A stretch of DNA of 64,000 nucleotides from Halomonas halmophila. GTDB taxonomy: Bacteria > Pseudomonadota > Gammaproteobacteria > Pseudomonadales > Halomonadaceae. The DNA lies in assembly GCF_006540005.1 (NCBI RefSeq), contig NZ_BJOC01000013.1, forward strand, positions 1 to 64,000, written 5' to 3'. The notes below the pieces were generated by a model. The model did no database searches and was not told the DNA's origin. It saw only the letters and a list, made by a program, of their open reading frames with translations. Position 1 is the first letter of the stretch, and the number at the start of each line of letters is the position of its first letter. Position numbers and translations under genes: made by a program. Below are positions 57,311-64,000 of this stretch, piece by piece.

Positions 57311-58692
57311 GCCGGATCTCCTTCGGGGAATGTCAGGGTTACGCGCAGCCCCTGGCCTGCCTTGCCGTCGGCAAGGCCCAGACGGGCGCCATGACTGCGC
57401 GCGATGCCGTCGACGATGGTCAGCCCCAGGCCGGAGCCGTCAGGATCCTCGCTGTGCCGGTGGAAGGGGCGCAGCATCAGAAGCTGCTTGGTCGCCGGAA
57501 TGCCGGGCCCATCATCTTCCACTTCCAGCTGGGGAGGTGCCGCGCTGACGCGCACCGTTATGCGAGTGGCACCGTAGCGGCGACTGTTGTCGACAAGATT
57601 GGTCACGGCCTCTTCCAACTGCCAGTCCAGTCCGCTCACCATTACCTGGGTCGCCGGCAACTCGGCCCCCAGGTCGATGGCCTGACGATGACAGTCACTC
57701 CAGTAGCGCTTCACCAGGCGTCTGGCCAGGTCGCCGAGGTCGAGCGTCGCGAGCTCCGGCTGGTACTCCGGGTTGTCGAGGCGGGTCAGGGACAATAGCT
57801 GCATGGCCAGGCGAGACGTTCTGGCACTGGTCTCGTGCATGGCACTCAAGGCCTGATGCCATTGCGCCGGGTCATCCTGTCGTAGCGCCAGTTCGGCACG
57901 TGCCGAGAGCCCCGCCAAGGGGGTGCGCAACTGATGTGAGGCGTCGCCGATGAAGCGCTCCTGGTTGGCGCGCACCCGGCGCATGCGGGCGAGCAGTTCA
58001 TTGAGCGTTTCGCGAAGTTCGGCCAGTTCGCGGGGCAATGGCAGTTCGAGGGGAGACAGGGTGCGCGGGTCTCGGGCGCGGATGGCACGGCGCAGGCGGG
58101 TCAGCGGCGCCAGGGCGCTGCGAATGGCGATGAACAGCGTAATGGCAGCCAACAGTGCCATGCCGAAGATGTACATCAGGTTGCCGCGGAGCAGCTGTTC
58201 GGCGAGTTGCTGGCGACCTTCGCGCGTATGGGCCACGCGTATCTCGAAGCGTTCGCGCTGGCGCCAGTCCTCGATATGGGTGCGCCGCACGCCCAGGCGC
58301 AGGGCCAGGTCATGCCAGCGAATGTCCTGATAGAAGAGCGCATCGGTGGTGTCGCGATTCTCCGCGACAGGTGCGTCGACGCCGGGCAGGTCGGCATTGC
58401 CGGTTACAAAGTGGCCCCGGTCGTCGTAGATGGCGTAGAAGACCCGCTCCTCGGCGTCCGTTGCCAGCATTTCCAGGGCGGCCGGGGGCAAGTCGAGCCA
58501 CAGGCGGCCATCCTGCCACTGAACCTGTTCGGCGATCGCCAGGGTCGAGGCTTCCAGCAAGCGGTCGAAGGCCCGGTCGGCAGTCTGACGCGCATCCAGC
58601 CAGGCCTGGAACAGCATCAGGCCCCCCAGCGCCACCATGGGCAGCATCAGCCACGACAGCAGGCGGCGGTAGAGGCTATCCCGACGAATCAC
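57307..58692 (-). CDS. tctE: TctE-type sensor histidine kinase
   Basis: 461 aa: two membrane helices (~15-30 and ~155-177) enclosing a periplasmic domain, a HAMP region, the H-box DASHQLRTPLAGLSAR with the phosphorylated His, and an ATPase domain with N-box NLVDNSRRY and G-boxes DDGPGIP and GSGLGLTIV. Neighbours identify it as the kinase for the regulator at 58689-59351 (four-base overlap on both sides). Confidence 0.93.
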   Translation of the reverse strand: MIRRDSLYRRLLSWLMLPMVALGGLMLFQAWLDARQTADRAFDRLLEASTLAIAEQVQWQDGRLWLDLPPAALEMLATDAEERVFYAIYDDRGHFVTGNADLPGVDAPVAENRDTTDALFYQDIRWHDLALRLGVRRTHIEDWRQRERFEIRVAHTREGRQQLAEQLLRGNLMYIFGMALLAAITLFIAIRSALAPLTRLRRAIRARDPRTLSPLELPLPRELAELRETLNELLARMRRVRANQERFIGDASHQLRTPLAGLSARAELALRQDDPAQWHQALSAMHETSARTSRLAMQLLSLTRLDNPEYQPELATLDLGDLARRLVKRYWSDCHRQAIDLGAELPATQVMVSGLDWQLEEAVTNLVDNSRRYGATRITVRVSAAPPQLEVEDDGPGIPATKQLLMLRPFHRHSEDPDGSGLGLTIVDGIARSHGARLGLADGKAGQGLRVTLTFPEGDPA

Positions 58693-59351
58693 TCGGCCTC
58701 CAGCAGGTATCCAATACCGCGCACGGTGCGCAGTGCGATACCGACGTCGCTGAGCCGTTTGCGCAGTCGGTGGATATAGACCTCGATGGCATTATCGCCC
58801 ATGGCGGCTCCCTGAAAGGCTTCTTCGGTCAATTGTGCCTTGTCGACCGGTTCGCCGGCATGACGCATCAGGCAGGCCAGCAGGCGCTGTTCCCGTGGTG
58901 GCAGCGCAAGCGGCTGGTCGTTCAGGCTGAAGGCCTGGGACAGGCTATCGAACTGCAGGGGCCCGACCTGGAGAACTTGACGCCGCTCGCGTCGCCGTAG
59001 CAGCGCTCGCATGCGAGCTTCCAGTTCATCCAGCGCGAAAGGCTTGGCCAGATAGTCGTCGGCCCCCAGGTCCAGTCCGCGTACCCGGTCTTCCACGGCG
59101 CCGCGGGCGGTCAGAATCAACACCGGCGTATCCCGGTCATGCTGTCGCAGAGCTTCGAGAACCGCCAGCCCGCTGCAGCCGGGAAGATTGAGGTCCAGCA
59201 GGATCAGGGCATGCCCATGGCGCGGCGTGTCCAGTGCCTGGTGCGCCGCCGTGCCGTCGGTCAGATGCTGGACGCAGTGGCCCTCGAGTTCCAGCGCATC
59301 GACGAGGGTCTCGGCCAGCAGGTGATCGTCCTCTACCAGCAGCACTGTCAT
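58689..59351 (-). CDS. tctD: TctD-type response regulator
   Basis: 220 aa: receiver domain (MTVLLVEDDHLLAETL, phosphoacceptor Asp in LILLDLNLPGCSG, Lys in DYLAKPFALDEL) and OmpR-type winged helix (LPPREQRLLACLMRH, NAIEVYIHRLRKRL). The ATG at 59351 begins the receiver; 67 residues from an upstream frame belong to the overlapping iclR-like gene. Presumed activator of tctCBA, as in Salmonella. Overlaps the iclR-like gene by four bases. Confidence 0.94.
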   Translation of the reverse strand: MTVLLVEDDHLLAETLVDALELEGHCVQHLTDGTAAHQALDTPRHGHALILLDLNLPGCSGLAVLEALRQHDRDTPVLILTARGAVEDRVRGLDLGADDYLAKPFALDELEARMRALLRRRERRQVLQVGPLQFDSLSQAFSLNDQPLALPPREQRLLACLMRHAGEPVDKAQLTEEAFQGAAMGDNAIEVYIHRLRKRLSDVGIALRTVRGIGYLLEAE

Positions 59352-59947
59352 GTTGTCATCTCCTCGCTCGGTCGGAGCGTTGCCAGCGCCTTGTCCAGGC
59401 ACCGCCCCGCCCGGGATGGCGTGAGTCGGCTGGCCGGTCCCGACAGGGTCAGCCAATGCAGTGGTGTCGCGGCGGGCGTTTCGAGGGCGCGATACCCCAT
59501 GGTGCCCCCCGGCAAGGCTGGACGGGGATCCTCGGTGGATGCCGAGGTCCAACGCTGGCCGGGGCGCAGCTCATGACGCAGGGCATTGTCGGGCAGAGCC
59601 ACCAGACGGCACTCGACGCAACCGGCCTGGACTTCCAGTAAGGCCGCAGTTTCGCCGGTTTCACTGGCCATCCGGTCGAGCAGGGGTTGCAGGCGCGTGG
59701 CAAGCCATTGAGAGGGGGCATGGCGGCGCGCCAGGCGCGACGGGCTGCCGCCCAATCGCCAGCGGCTGTCATCGCCTCGCTGGACATAGTCGTGTCGTTC
59801 CAGAGAGCCCAGCAGACGCAGCAGGGTGCTCTTGTAGTAGCCGGTGGCCTGGGCGAGCTCGGCCAGTGTGAAGTGCTCCTGAGACGAGTCGAAGGCCTCG
59901 AGAATCCTCAGGGCGCGTTCGACGGCTTCCACACGATCCTGTGCCAT
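59348..59947 (-). CDS. IclR-family regulator, short
   Basis: 199 aa. The N-terminal winged helix is clear (AVERALRILEAFDSS, FTLAELAQATGYYKSTLLRLLGSLERHDYV); the effector domain is short and weakly conserved beyond residue ~100 (IclR proteins are usually 250-270 aa), so ligand binding may be changed or lost. It overlaps tctD by four bases and is divergent from tctC, so it can control both units. Having an IclR gene in the same operon as a two-component pair for one transporter is unusual. Confidence 0.85.
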   Translation of the reverse strand: MAQDRVEAVERALRILEAFDSSQEHFTLAELAQATGYYKSTLLRLLGSLERHDYVQRGDDSRWRLGGSPSRLARRHAPSQWLATRLQPLLDRMASETGETAALLEVQAGCVECRLVALPDNALRHELRPGQRWTSASTEDPRPALPGGTMGYRALETPAATPLHWLTLSGPASRLTPSRAGRCLDKALATLRPSEEMTT

Positions 59948-60075
59948 GCCGGGGCTCCGTGTCTGGTGAGGTGACGTTGGTCCTGGAGGTTAAACTTTGG
60001 TCGCAATTTCTCTCGGCAGCGTTGACCTGAAGCGGCGCTACGCCTAGCTTTCTATCCTAAGGAACGTTGTTCTGC

Positions 60076-60091
60076 CTTACAGAATTGTAAG
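60076..60091. promoter_or_regulatory. Inverted repeat in the iclR-tctC divergent promoter region
   Basis: CTTACA-gaat-TGTAAG, perfect 6-bp arms, midway between the two divergent starts (59947 and 60149). A candidate operator for TctD or the IclR-like protein; which one binds is not known. A second smaller repeat, GAAC-gtt-GTTC, lies just upstream (60062-60072). Confidence 0.5.
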
Positions 60092-60148
60092 CCAGCCGTC
60101 AGCGTTCTTCAAGCGAACTTCATTTCACGACTCAAGGGGACAACAATA

Positions 60149-61135
60149 ATGTCCATCAAGACGCCTCTCACGATTGTTGCAGTTGCTACCCTGTCGGTGA
60201 GTGCCGGCTCTGCCATGGCCTTCGAGCCCGAAGGCAAGGTGGAATGCCTGGCACCCGCCGATCCGGGCGGCGGCTGGGACTTCACCTGTCGCAGTGTAGG
60301 CAATGTCCTGGAAGAGCTGGGCCTGGTACCGGGCAGCGTTCAGACCATCAACATGGCCGGAGCCGGTGGCGGTGTGGCGTATGCTCACACCGTCAGCAAG
60401 CGCGCCGGGGATGAGGAACTCCTGGTGGCCGCTTCCACTGCCACCACTACGCGACTGGCTCAGGGACAATTTCCGGGCATGAATGCCGATATGGTCAACT
60501 GGATCGGTGCCCTGGGTGCCGACTACGGTGTCATCGGTGTGGCCGAGGATTCCGAATACGATGACCTGCCCGAGCTGATGAGTGCTCTCGAGGAAGACCC
60601 GAGCAGCGTCAAGTTCGCCGGTGGCAGCGCCAAGGGTGGCTGGGACCATCTCAAGGTATTGATCGCTGCCCAGGCGGCAGGCGTGGATAATCTGCCGAAA
60701 ATCCCATATCTGTCCTATAACAATGGCGGTGAGGCCATGACACAGGTGGTCGGCGGGCATGTCGACGCTTTCACCGGGGACATCAGTGAAGCACAGGGCT
60801 TCATGGAATCCGGGGATTTGCGTGTGCTGGCCATTCTGTCCGAAGAGCGCCTGCCGGGCGAATACAGCGACATTCCCACCGCCAAGGAACAGGGAATCGA
60901 TGCTGTCGGCCCCAACTGGCGAGGCTTCTACATGCCGGCGGATATCTCCGACGAGGCCAAGGCCTACTGGACGGATGCCATGGATACCATCTATGCCAGC
61001 GAAGAGTGGAAATCCGTCATGAAGCAGAACGGATTGATGCCGTTCCACATGAGTGCCGGTGAATTCGAGGACTTCGTCAAGAACCAGATCGACGACATCG
61101 AAAAACTCTCCAAGGATATCGGGCTGATCAAGTAA
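60149..61135 (+). CDS. tctC: Tripartite tricarboxylate transporter binding protein
   Basis: 328 aa with a signal peptide (cleaved near GSAMAFEPE) and the TctC fold: VECLAPADPGGGWDFTCRSVG, NMAGAGGGVAYA, GWDHLKVLIAAQAAG. Presents a carboxylate such as citrate to TctAB in the inner membrane. Shares its last bases with tctB. Substrate cannot be read from sequence; this subfamily has Cys residues near the binding site. Confidence 0.94.
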   Translation: MSIKTPLTIVAVATLSVSAGSAMAFEPEGKVECLAPADPGGGWDFTCRSVGNVLEELGLVPGSVQTINMAGAGGGVAYAHTVSKRAGDEELLVAASTATTTRLAQGQFPGMNADMVNWIGALGADYGVIGVAEDSEYDDLPELMSALEEDPSSVKFAGGSAKGGWDHLKVLIAAQAAGVDNLPKIPYLSYNNGGEAMTQVVGGHVDAFTGDISEAQGFMESGDLRVLAILSEERLPGEYSDIPTAKEQGIDAVGPNWRGFYMPADISDEAKAYWTDAMDTIYASEEWKSVMKQNGLMPFHMSAGEFEDFVKNQIDDIEKLSKDIGLIK

Positions 61136-61587
61136 TGACCTTCAACGACCGTATCTGCGGTATTCTGCTGATCGTCCTGGCCGTCGCGTACGGCTGGGGC
61201 GCCAGCCAGTTTCCCGTACCATTCGGGGGGTCCGAGGCTGTCGGGCCCGAGACCTTTCCCTATCTGCTGTCGGCAGTGCTCGTGCTCAGCAGTCTTTACA
61301 TGATCGTGCGGCCCGACCCTGACAATGCCTGGCCCTGGAGCCGCACCGGTGTCGAGCTGATCATCGCCGTGGTGGTCCTGTTGCTGTATACCGCACTGCT
61401 GCAGCCGCTCGGCTTCATCATCAGCACCACCCTGGCCGTGGGCACCCTCTGCTGGCGCATGGGCGCCACGCTGGCCAAGGCCTACATGACCGGCGCCGCG
61501 GCCGGTGTAGTGGTGTTCCTGGTATTCAATTACGCACTGGGTCTGGCGTTGCCGCTGGGTGTACTTTCCTTCCTGGAGGCTGGCTGA
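61135..61587 (+). CDS. tctB: Tripartite tricarboxylate transporter small subunit
   Basis: 150 aa with four hydrophobic helices, the small membrane subunit of the TctABC system. Contains WGASQFPVPFGGSEAVGPETFPY in the first loop, a feature of the family. Overlaps tctC by one base and tctA by one base. Confidence 0.92.
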   Translation: MTFNDRICGILLIVLAVAYGWGASQFPVPFGGSEAVGPETFPYLLSAVLVLSSLYMIVRPDPDNAWPWSRTGVELIIAVVVLLLYTALLQPLGFIISTTLAVGTLCWRMGATLAKAYMTGAAAGVVVFLVFNYALGLALPLGVLSFLEAG

Positions 61588-63110
61588 TGGAAACCCTGGG
61601 ATATTTGATGGATGGTTTTGCGGTTGCCCTGGCACCGCATAACCTGATGTTCGCCCTGCTGGGGGCATTTCTGGGTACCCTGATTGGTGCCTTGCCGGGG
61701 CTGGGCCCGGCCAATGGCGTGGCCATTCTGATTCCTTTGGCCTTTACCCTTGGCCTACAGCCGGAAACCGCTCTGATCATGCTGACCTCAGTTTATGCCG
61801 GGGCCATGTATGGTGGACGCATTTCCTCGATTCTGCTCAACATCCCCGGTGACGAGCCGGCGATGATGACCTGCCTGGATGGCTATCCCATGGCGCAGAA
61901 GGGCAAGGCCGCCGAGGCCCTGGCGATTTCGGCCGTGGCGTCCTTCATGGGCAGTCTGATTGCCACCATCGGCTTGATTCTGCTGGCGCCGTTACTGGCG
62001 GATTTTGCCCTGACGTTCGGTCCAGCAGAATATTTCGCGCTTTTCCTGCTGGCTTTTGCCACCCTGGGGGGCATCACCGGCAAGAACCCCATGAAGACCG
62101 TGGTGGCGGCCTGTATCGGCTTGATGATCGCGACCGTGGGCATCGATACCACCGGCGTGCAACGCTATACCTTCGGTGTGCTGGAGCTTTATGAAGGCGT
62201 CGACTTCATCATCGCTATCGTTGGCCTGTTTGCCATCTCCGAGCTGCTGTTCTTCATCGAGGACAAGGCGGGTGGCGGCAAGGAAAAGATGTCCGTCAAC
62301 AAGTTGACTCTGTCCTTCAAGGACTTGCGCGCGATCATGCCGTCCAGCATTCGTGGCGGCATCCTGGGCTTTATTGCCGGGGTTCTGCCGGGGGCAGGGG
62401 CGTCGCTGGGCAGCTTTATCGGCTATACACTGGAAAAGAAGGTCGTCGGCAAGAAGGGCTACTTCGGTCAAGGTGATCCGCGCGGTGTGGCCGGTCCCGA
62501 GGCCGGCAACAATGGTGCGTCCAGCGGTGCACTGGTGCCCATGCTGACGCTTGGTGTCCCGGGGAGTGGTACCACCGCCGTGCTGCTGGCGCTATTGATC
62601 TCGTTGAATATCACCCCCGGGCCGCTGATGTTCACGCAGAATGCCGATATCGTCTGGGGCGTGATCGCGGCCCTGCTGATCGGCAACTTCCTGCTGCTGG
62701 TGCTGAACATCCCGCTGGTGGGCATCTTCGTCAAGCTGCTCTCGGTACCGCCGATGTATCTGCTGCCGATCGTCACCATGATCGCCTTCGTGGGTATCTA
62801 CTCGATCTCCAACACCGCCTTCGATCTCTACTTCATGGTGGCCTTCGGGGTGGCCGGGTACCTGTTGCGCAAGCTGGAGATACCCTTGGTGCCGGTCATA
62901 CTCGGCCTGTTGCTGGGGCCAGAGATGGAGAAGAATCTGCGCCATGCCATGACCCTGTCCGAGGGCGACTGGAGCATCCTGTGGAGCAGCGGCCTGGCCA
63001 TCGGTCTGTGGGTCTTCGCCGGCCTGGGGCTGATTCTGCCGTACATCGTCGGCCCCATACTGCGTCGACGCATGAAGGTAGAGACGGCCGATGCAGGTAC
63101 CGATGATTAA
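61587..63110 (+). CDS. tctA: Tripartite tricarboxylate transporter large subunit
   Basis: 507 aa, about twelve helices. The duplicated family motif appears as LIGALPGLGPANGVAILIPL and GVLPGAGASLGSFIGYTLEKK. GVAGPEAGNNGASSGALVPMLTLGVPGSGTTAV is the core signature. Last gene before a terminator. Confidence 0.96.
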   Translation: METLGYLMDGFAVALAPHNLMFALLGAFLGTLIGALPGLGPANGVAILIPLAFTLGLQPETALIMLTSVYAGAMYGGRISSILLNIPGDEPAMMTCLDGYPMAQKGKAAEALAISAVASFMGSLIATIGLILLAPLLADFALTFGPAEYFALFLLAFATLGGITGKNPMKTVVAACIGLMIATVGIDTTGVQRYTFGVLELYEGVDFIIAIVGLFAISELLFFIEDKAGGGKEKMSVNKLTLSFKDLRAIMPSSIRGGILGFIAGVLPGAGASLGSFIGYTLEKKVVGKKGYFGQGDPRGVAGPEAGNNGASSGALVPMLTLGVPGSGTTAVLLALLISLNITPGPLMFTQNADIVWGVIAALLIGNFLLLVLNIPLVGIFVKLLSVPPMYLLPIVTMIAFVGIYSISNTAFDLYFMVAFGVAGYLLRKLEIPLVPVILGLLLGPEMEKNLRHAMTLSEGDWSILWSSGLAIGLWVFAGLGLILPYIVGPILRRRMKVETADAGTDD

Positions 63111-63141
63111 GCCCTGACGGGTCAGCTGGCTGAAAAGGAAC

Positions 63142-63168
63142 AAGGCGCCGCTCAAACCGGCGCCTTTT
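63142..63168 (+). terminator. Terminator after tctA
   Basis: Perfect 9-bp stem AAGGCGCCG / CGGCGCCTT, loop of seven bases, then TT. It lies 31 bases after tctA. Confidence 0.82.
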
Positions 63169-63182
63169 CGTTGTGCGCTTTG

Positions 63183-63281
63183 TCTGAAAACTGACTACCC
63201 GCGCCCATTCGGCGTTGAAAATCGACTCGAAATACTCATTTACACGACGCAAACTCCAGTTCGTCGGCTTTGCCTTGCCTC
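63183..63281. repeat. Decayed copy of the palindromic dispersed repeat
   Basis: Aligns with 20031-20120: both contain GCCCAT-n-CGGCGTTGAAA, CTCATTTAC, AAACTCC and TCGGC, in the same order and spacing, with scattered mismatches. The 16-bp termini of the intact copy are not preserved. On the opposite strand it reads VNEYFESIFNAEWA, like VNEHFEADFNAAWA of the other copy, showing the likeness over a longer span. Confidence 0.75.
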
Positions 63282-63290
63282 AGGGAAACG

Positions 63291-63545
63291 CTGAATAAAA
63301 TGCCGAGTATAGTGAAGCGCAAGGCCCCGGAGCACAGAAAGCGATACATAACAGATAGTTAGGCGAGATTTCGACCGGGCTGGCGCACCAGCACCGCGCA
63401 CAAATTCGCCAGGAGCGAATTTGAACCTTCTTTCGACGGGCCCGCAGGGTAGCCGCCAAGGATTGCGGCTATAACGCAGCGATTTGAATGCGCAGGCATT
63501 TAGGCAGTGTTTCCTCAGCAGTCTCGTCGACTTTCAGACTAAAGC
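63291..63545. other. Noncoding stretch with two hairpins
   Basis: No open frame of note. Contains AAATTCGC-cagga-GCGAATTT (63402-63422, perfect 8-bp arms) and TAGCCGC-caaggatt-GCGGCTA (63450-63471, perfect 7-bp arms). The flanking sequence CGACGGGCCCGCAGGG has the look of a repeated noncoding element or a small structured RNA, but I cannot name a family. It is downstream of the minus-strand YihY gene. Confidence 0.45.
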
Positions 63546-64000
63546 TTAGTTTACGCGAGTCACGGCCTGATGACGCGAGTCGACATGCCAGGGCAGGCCG
63601 AGCCGGGTGTTGCGTTCCAGCTCGGCAATCACCTGGGCACCGAGCAGCAGGATGATGGCGCCGACCTCGAGGATCAGCAGGATGACGATCAGGGTCGCCA
63701 GGGAGCCATAGACGGCGTTGACGAACGACAGGTTGGTGAAATAGAAGACCAGCAGCAGGCGCGCGCCTTCCCACATCAAGGCGGCCACAAAGCCGCCGAT
63801 CAGGGCGCGATGAATGGCAATGCGCACCACCGGAAGCACCTTGTAGATGGCACTGAACAGCAGGAATACGCCGATGAAGCTGGTCAGGTTGAGCATCGAG
63901 CCGGACAGCCCCGCCAGCGGAAGCTCGCGGCCCAGCAGTGCCATCCAGACGGTATTGACGGTATTGGCCAGGCTGACCATCAGCGTCAGACTCAACAGGG
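63546..64000 (-). CDS. YihY/BrkB family membrane protein, partial
   Basis: Only the C-terminal half is in the window; the frame stays open to the right edge, and the first codon that could be read as a start (a TTG at 63995) is internal. Visible helices: SFIGVFLLFSAIYKVLP, ALIGGFVAALMWEGARLLLVFYF and SLATLIVILLILEVGAIILLLGAQV, with NAVYGSLATLIV characteristic of the family (once misnamed RNase BN). Function of YihY is not established. Confidence 0.85.
   Translation of the reverse strand, partial: LLSLTLMVSLANTVNTVWMALLGRELPLAGLSGSMLNLTSFIGVFLLFSAIYKVLPVVRIAIHRALIGGFVAALMWEGARLLLVFYFTNLSFVNAVYGSLATLIVILLILEVGAIILLLGAQVIAELERNTRLGLPWHVDSRHQAVTRVN

Noticed and set aside
60076-60091. CTTACA-gaat-TGTAAG as a third PhhR box
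   Set aside because: The half-sites are in inverted order relative to TGTAAA-N6-TTTACA and the spacer is four, so it is listed only as a possible operator of the tct system.
63995-64000. Start codon for the YihY gene
   Set aside because: The first residue at 63995 is a TTG codon; the frame remains open to the window edge and the protein is known to have several more helices upstream.

Overview
The window is GC-rich, densely packed bacterial chromosome from a gammaproteobacterium. The gene content (Na+-translocating NADH dehydrogenase, a phhR-phhA-phhB-aromatic aminotransferase cluster, tripartite tricarboxylate transport) and gene orders close to those of Pseudomonas (mfd-gap-nqr; leuCDB-asd-truA-trpF; accD-folC-dedD-cvpA-purF-metZ) suggest Halomonas or another member of the Halomonadaceae. 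That placement is inference from family knowledge; no rRNA or tRNA gene lies in the window. I see no prophage, insertion sequence, CRISPR array or tRNA.

Layout. 1-4.7 kb (minus): L,D-transpeptidase and the repair-coupling factor mfd. 4.9-13.1 kb (plus): a long-form GAPDH and then nqrABCDEF with the maturation factor nqrM, but no apbE. 13.1-14.9 kb (minus): a DUF488 protein and a co-transcribed C39-like peptidase/small membrane protein pair. 15.1-19.2 kb (minus): holA, lptE, leuS. 19.5-21.5 kb: a zinc-ribbon protein, a 143-bp palindromic repeat and an unassigned multi-TM transporter. 21.6-27.2 kb: a LysR regulator divergent from leuC-leuD-leuB-asd, with a 13-copy heptamer repeat directly in front of leuB. 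27.4-37.6 kb: truA-trpF-trpB-trpA-accD-folC-dedD-cvpA-purF-metZ, joining tryptophan, fatty-acid, folate, purine and methionine synthesis. 37.7-43.4 kb: cytochrome b561 and YceI, an orphan Fe(II)/2-oxoglutarate dioxygenase, a PAS-GGDEF-EAL protein and a MATE exporter.

43.5-54.6 kb is an aromatic amino acid region. phhA (Phe to Tyr), phhB (cofactor recycling) and an aromatic aminotransferase (Tyr to 4-hydroxyphenylpyruvate) read left; phhR reads right. About 5 kb further on lies hpd (4-hydroxyphenylpyruvate to homogentisate), followed by a Na+-dependent transporter. TyrR/PhhR-like boxes with the same central GAATTC lie between phhA and phhR and upstream of hpd, suggesting one regulon across the interval. 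Homogentisate dioxygenase and later steps are not in the window. Between them lie a diguanylate cyclase, cfa with a duplicated 3' fragment, and a thiamine-binding-like protein.

54.8-56.1 kb: cobA and an rlpA-like lipoprotein. 56.2-63.1 kb: a divergent regulatory/transport unit, iclR-like, tctD, tctE and a periplasmic binding protein on the minus strand facing tctCBA on the plus strand. 63.1-63.5 kb holds a terminator, a decayed copy of the palindromic repeat and other hairpins. A YihY-family membrane protein runs off the right edge.

Most of the window is conserved housekeeping sequence. The points most worth following up are the palindromic repeat family, the heptamer array before leuB, the shared PhhR boxes, the four-part regulator of the tricarboxylate transporter, the orphan dioxygenase and the membrane protein coupled to phhR.
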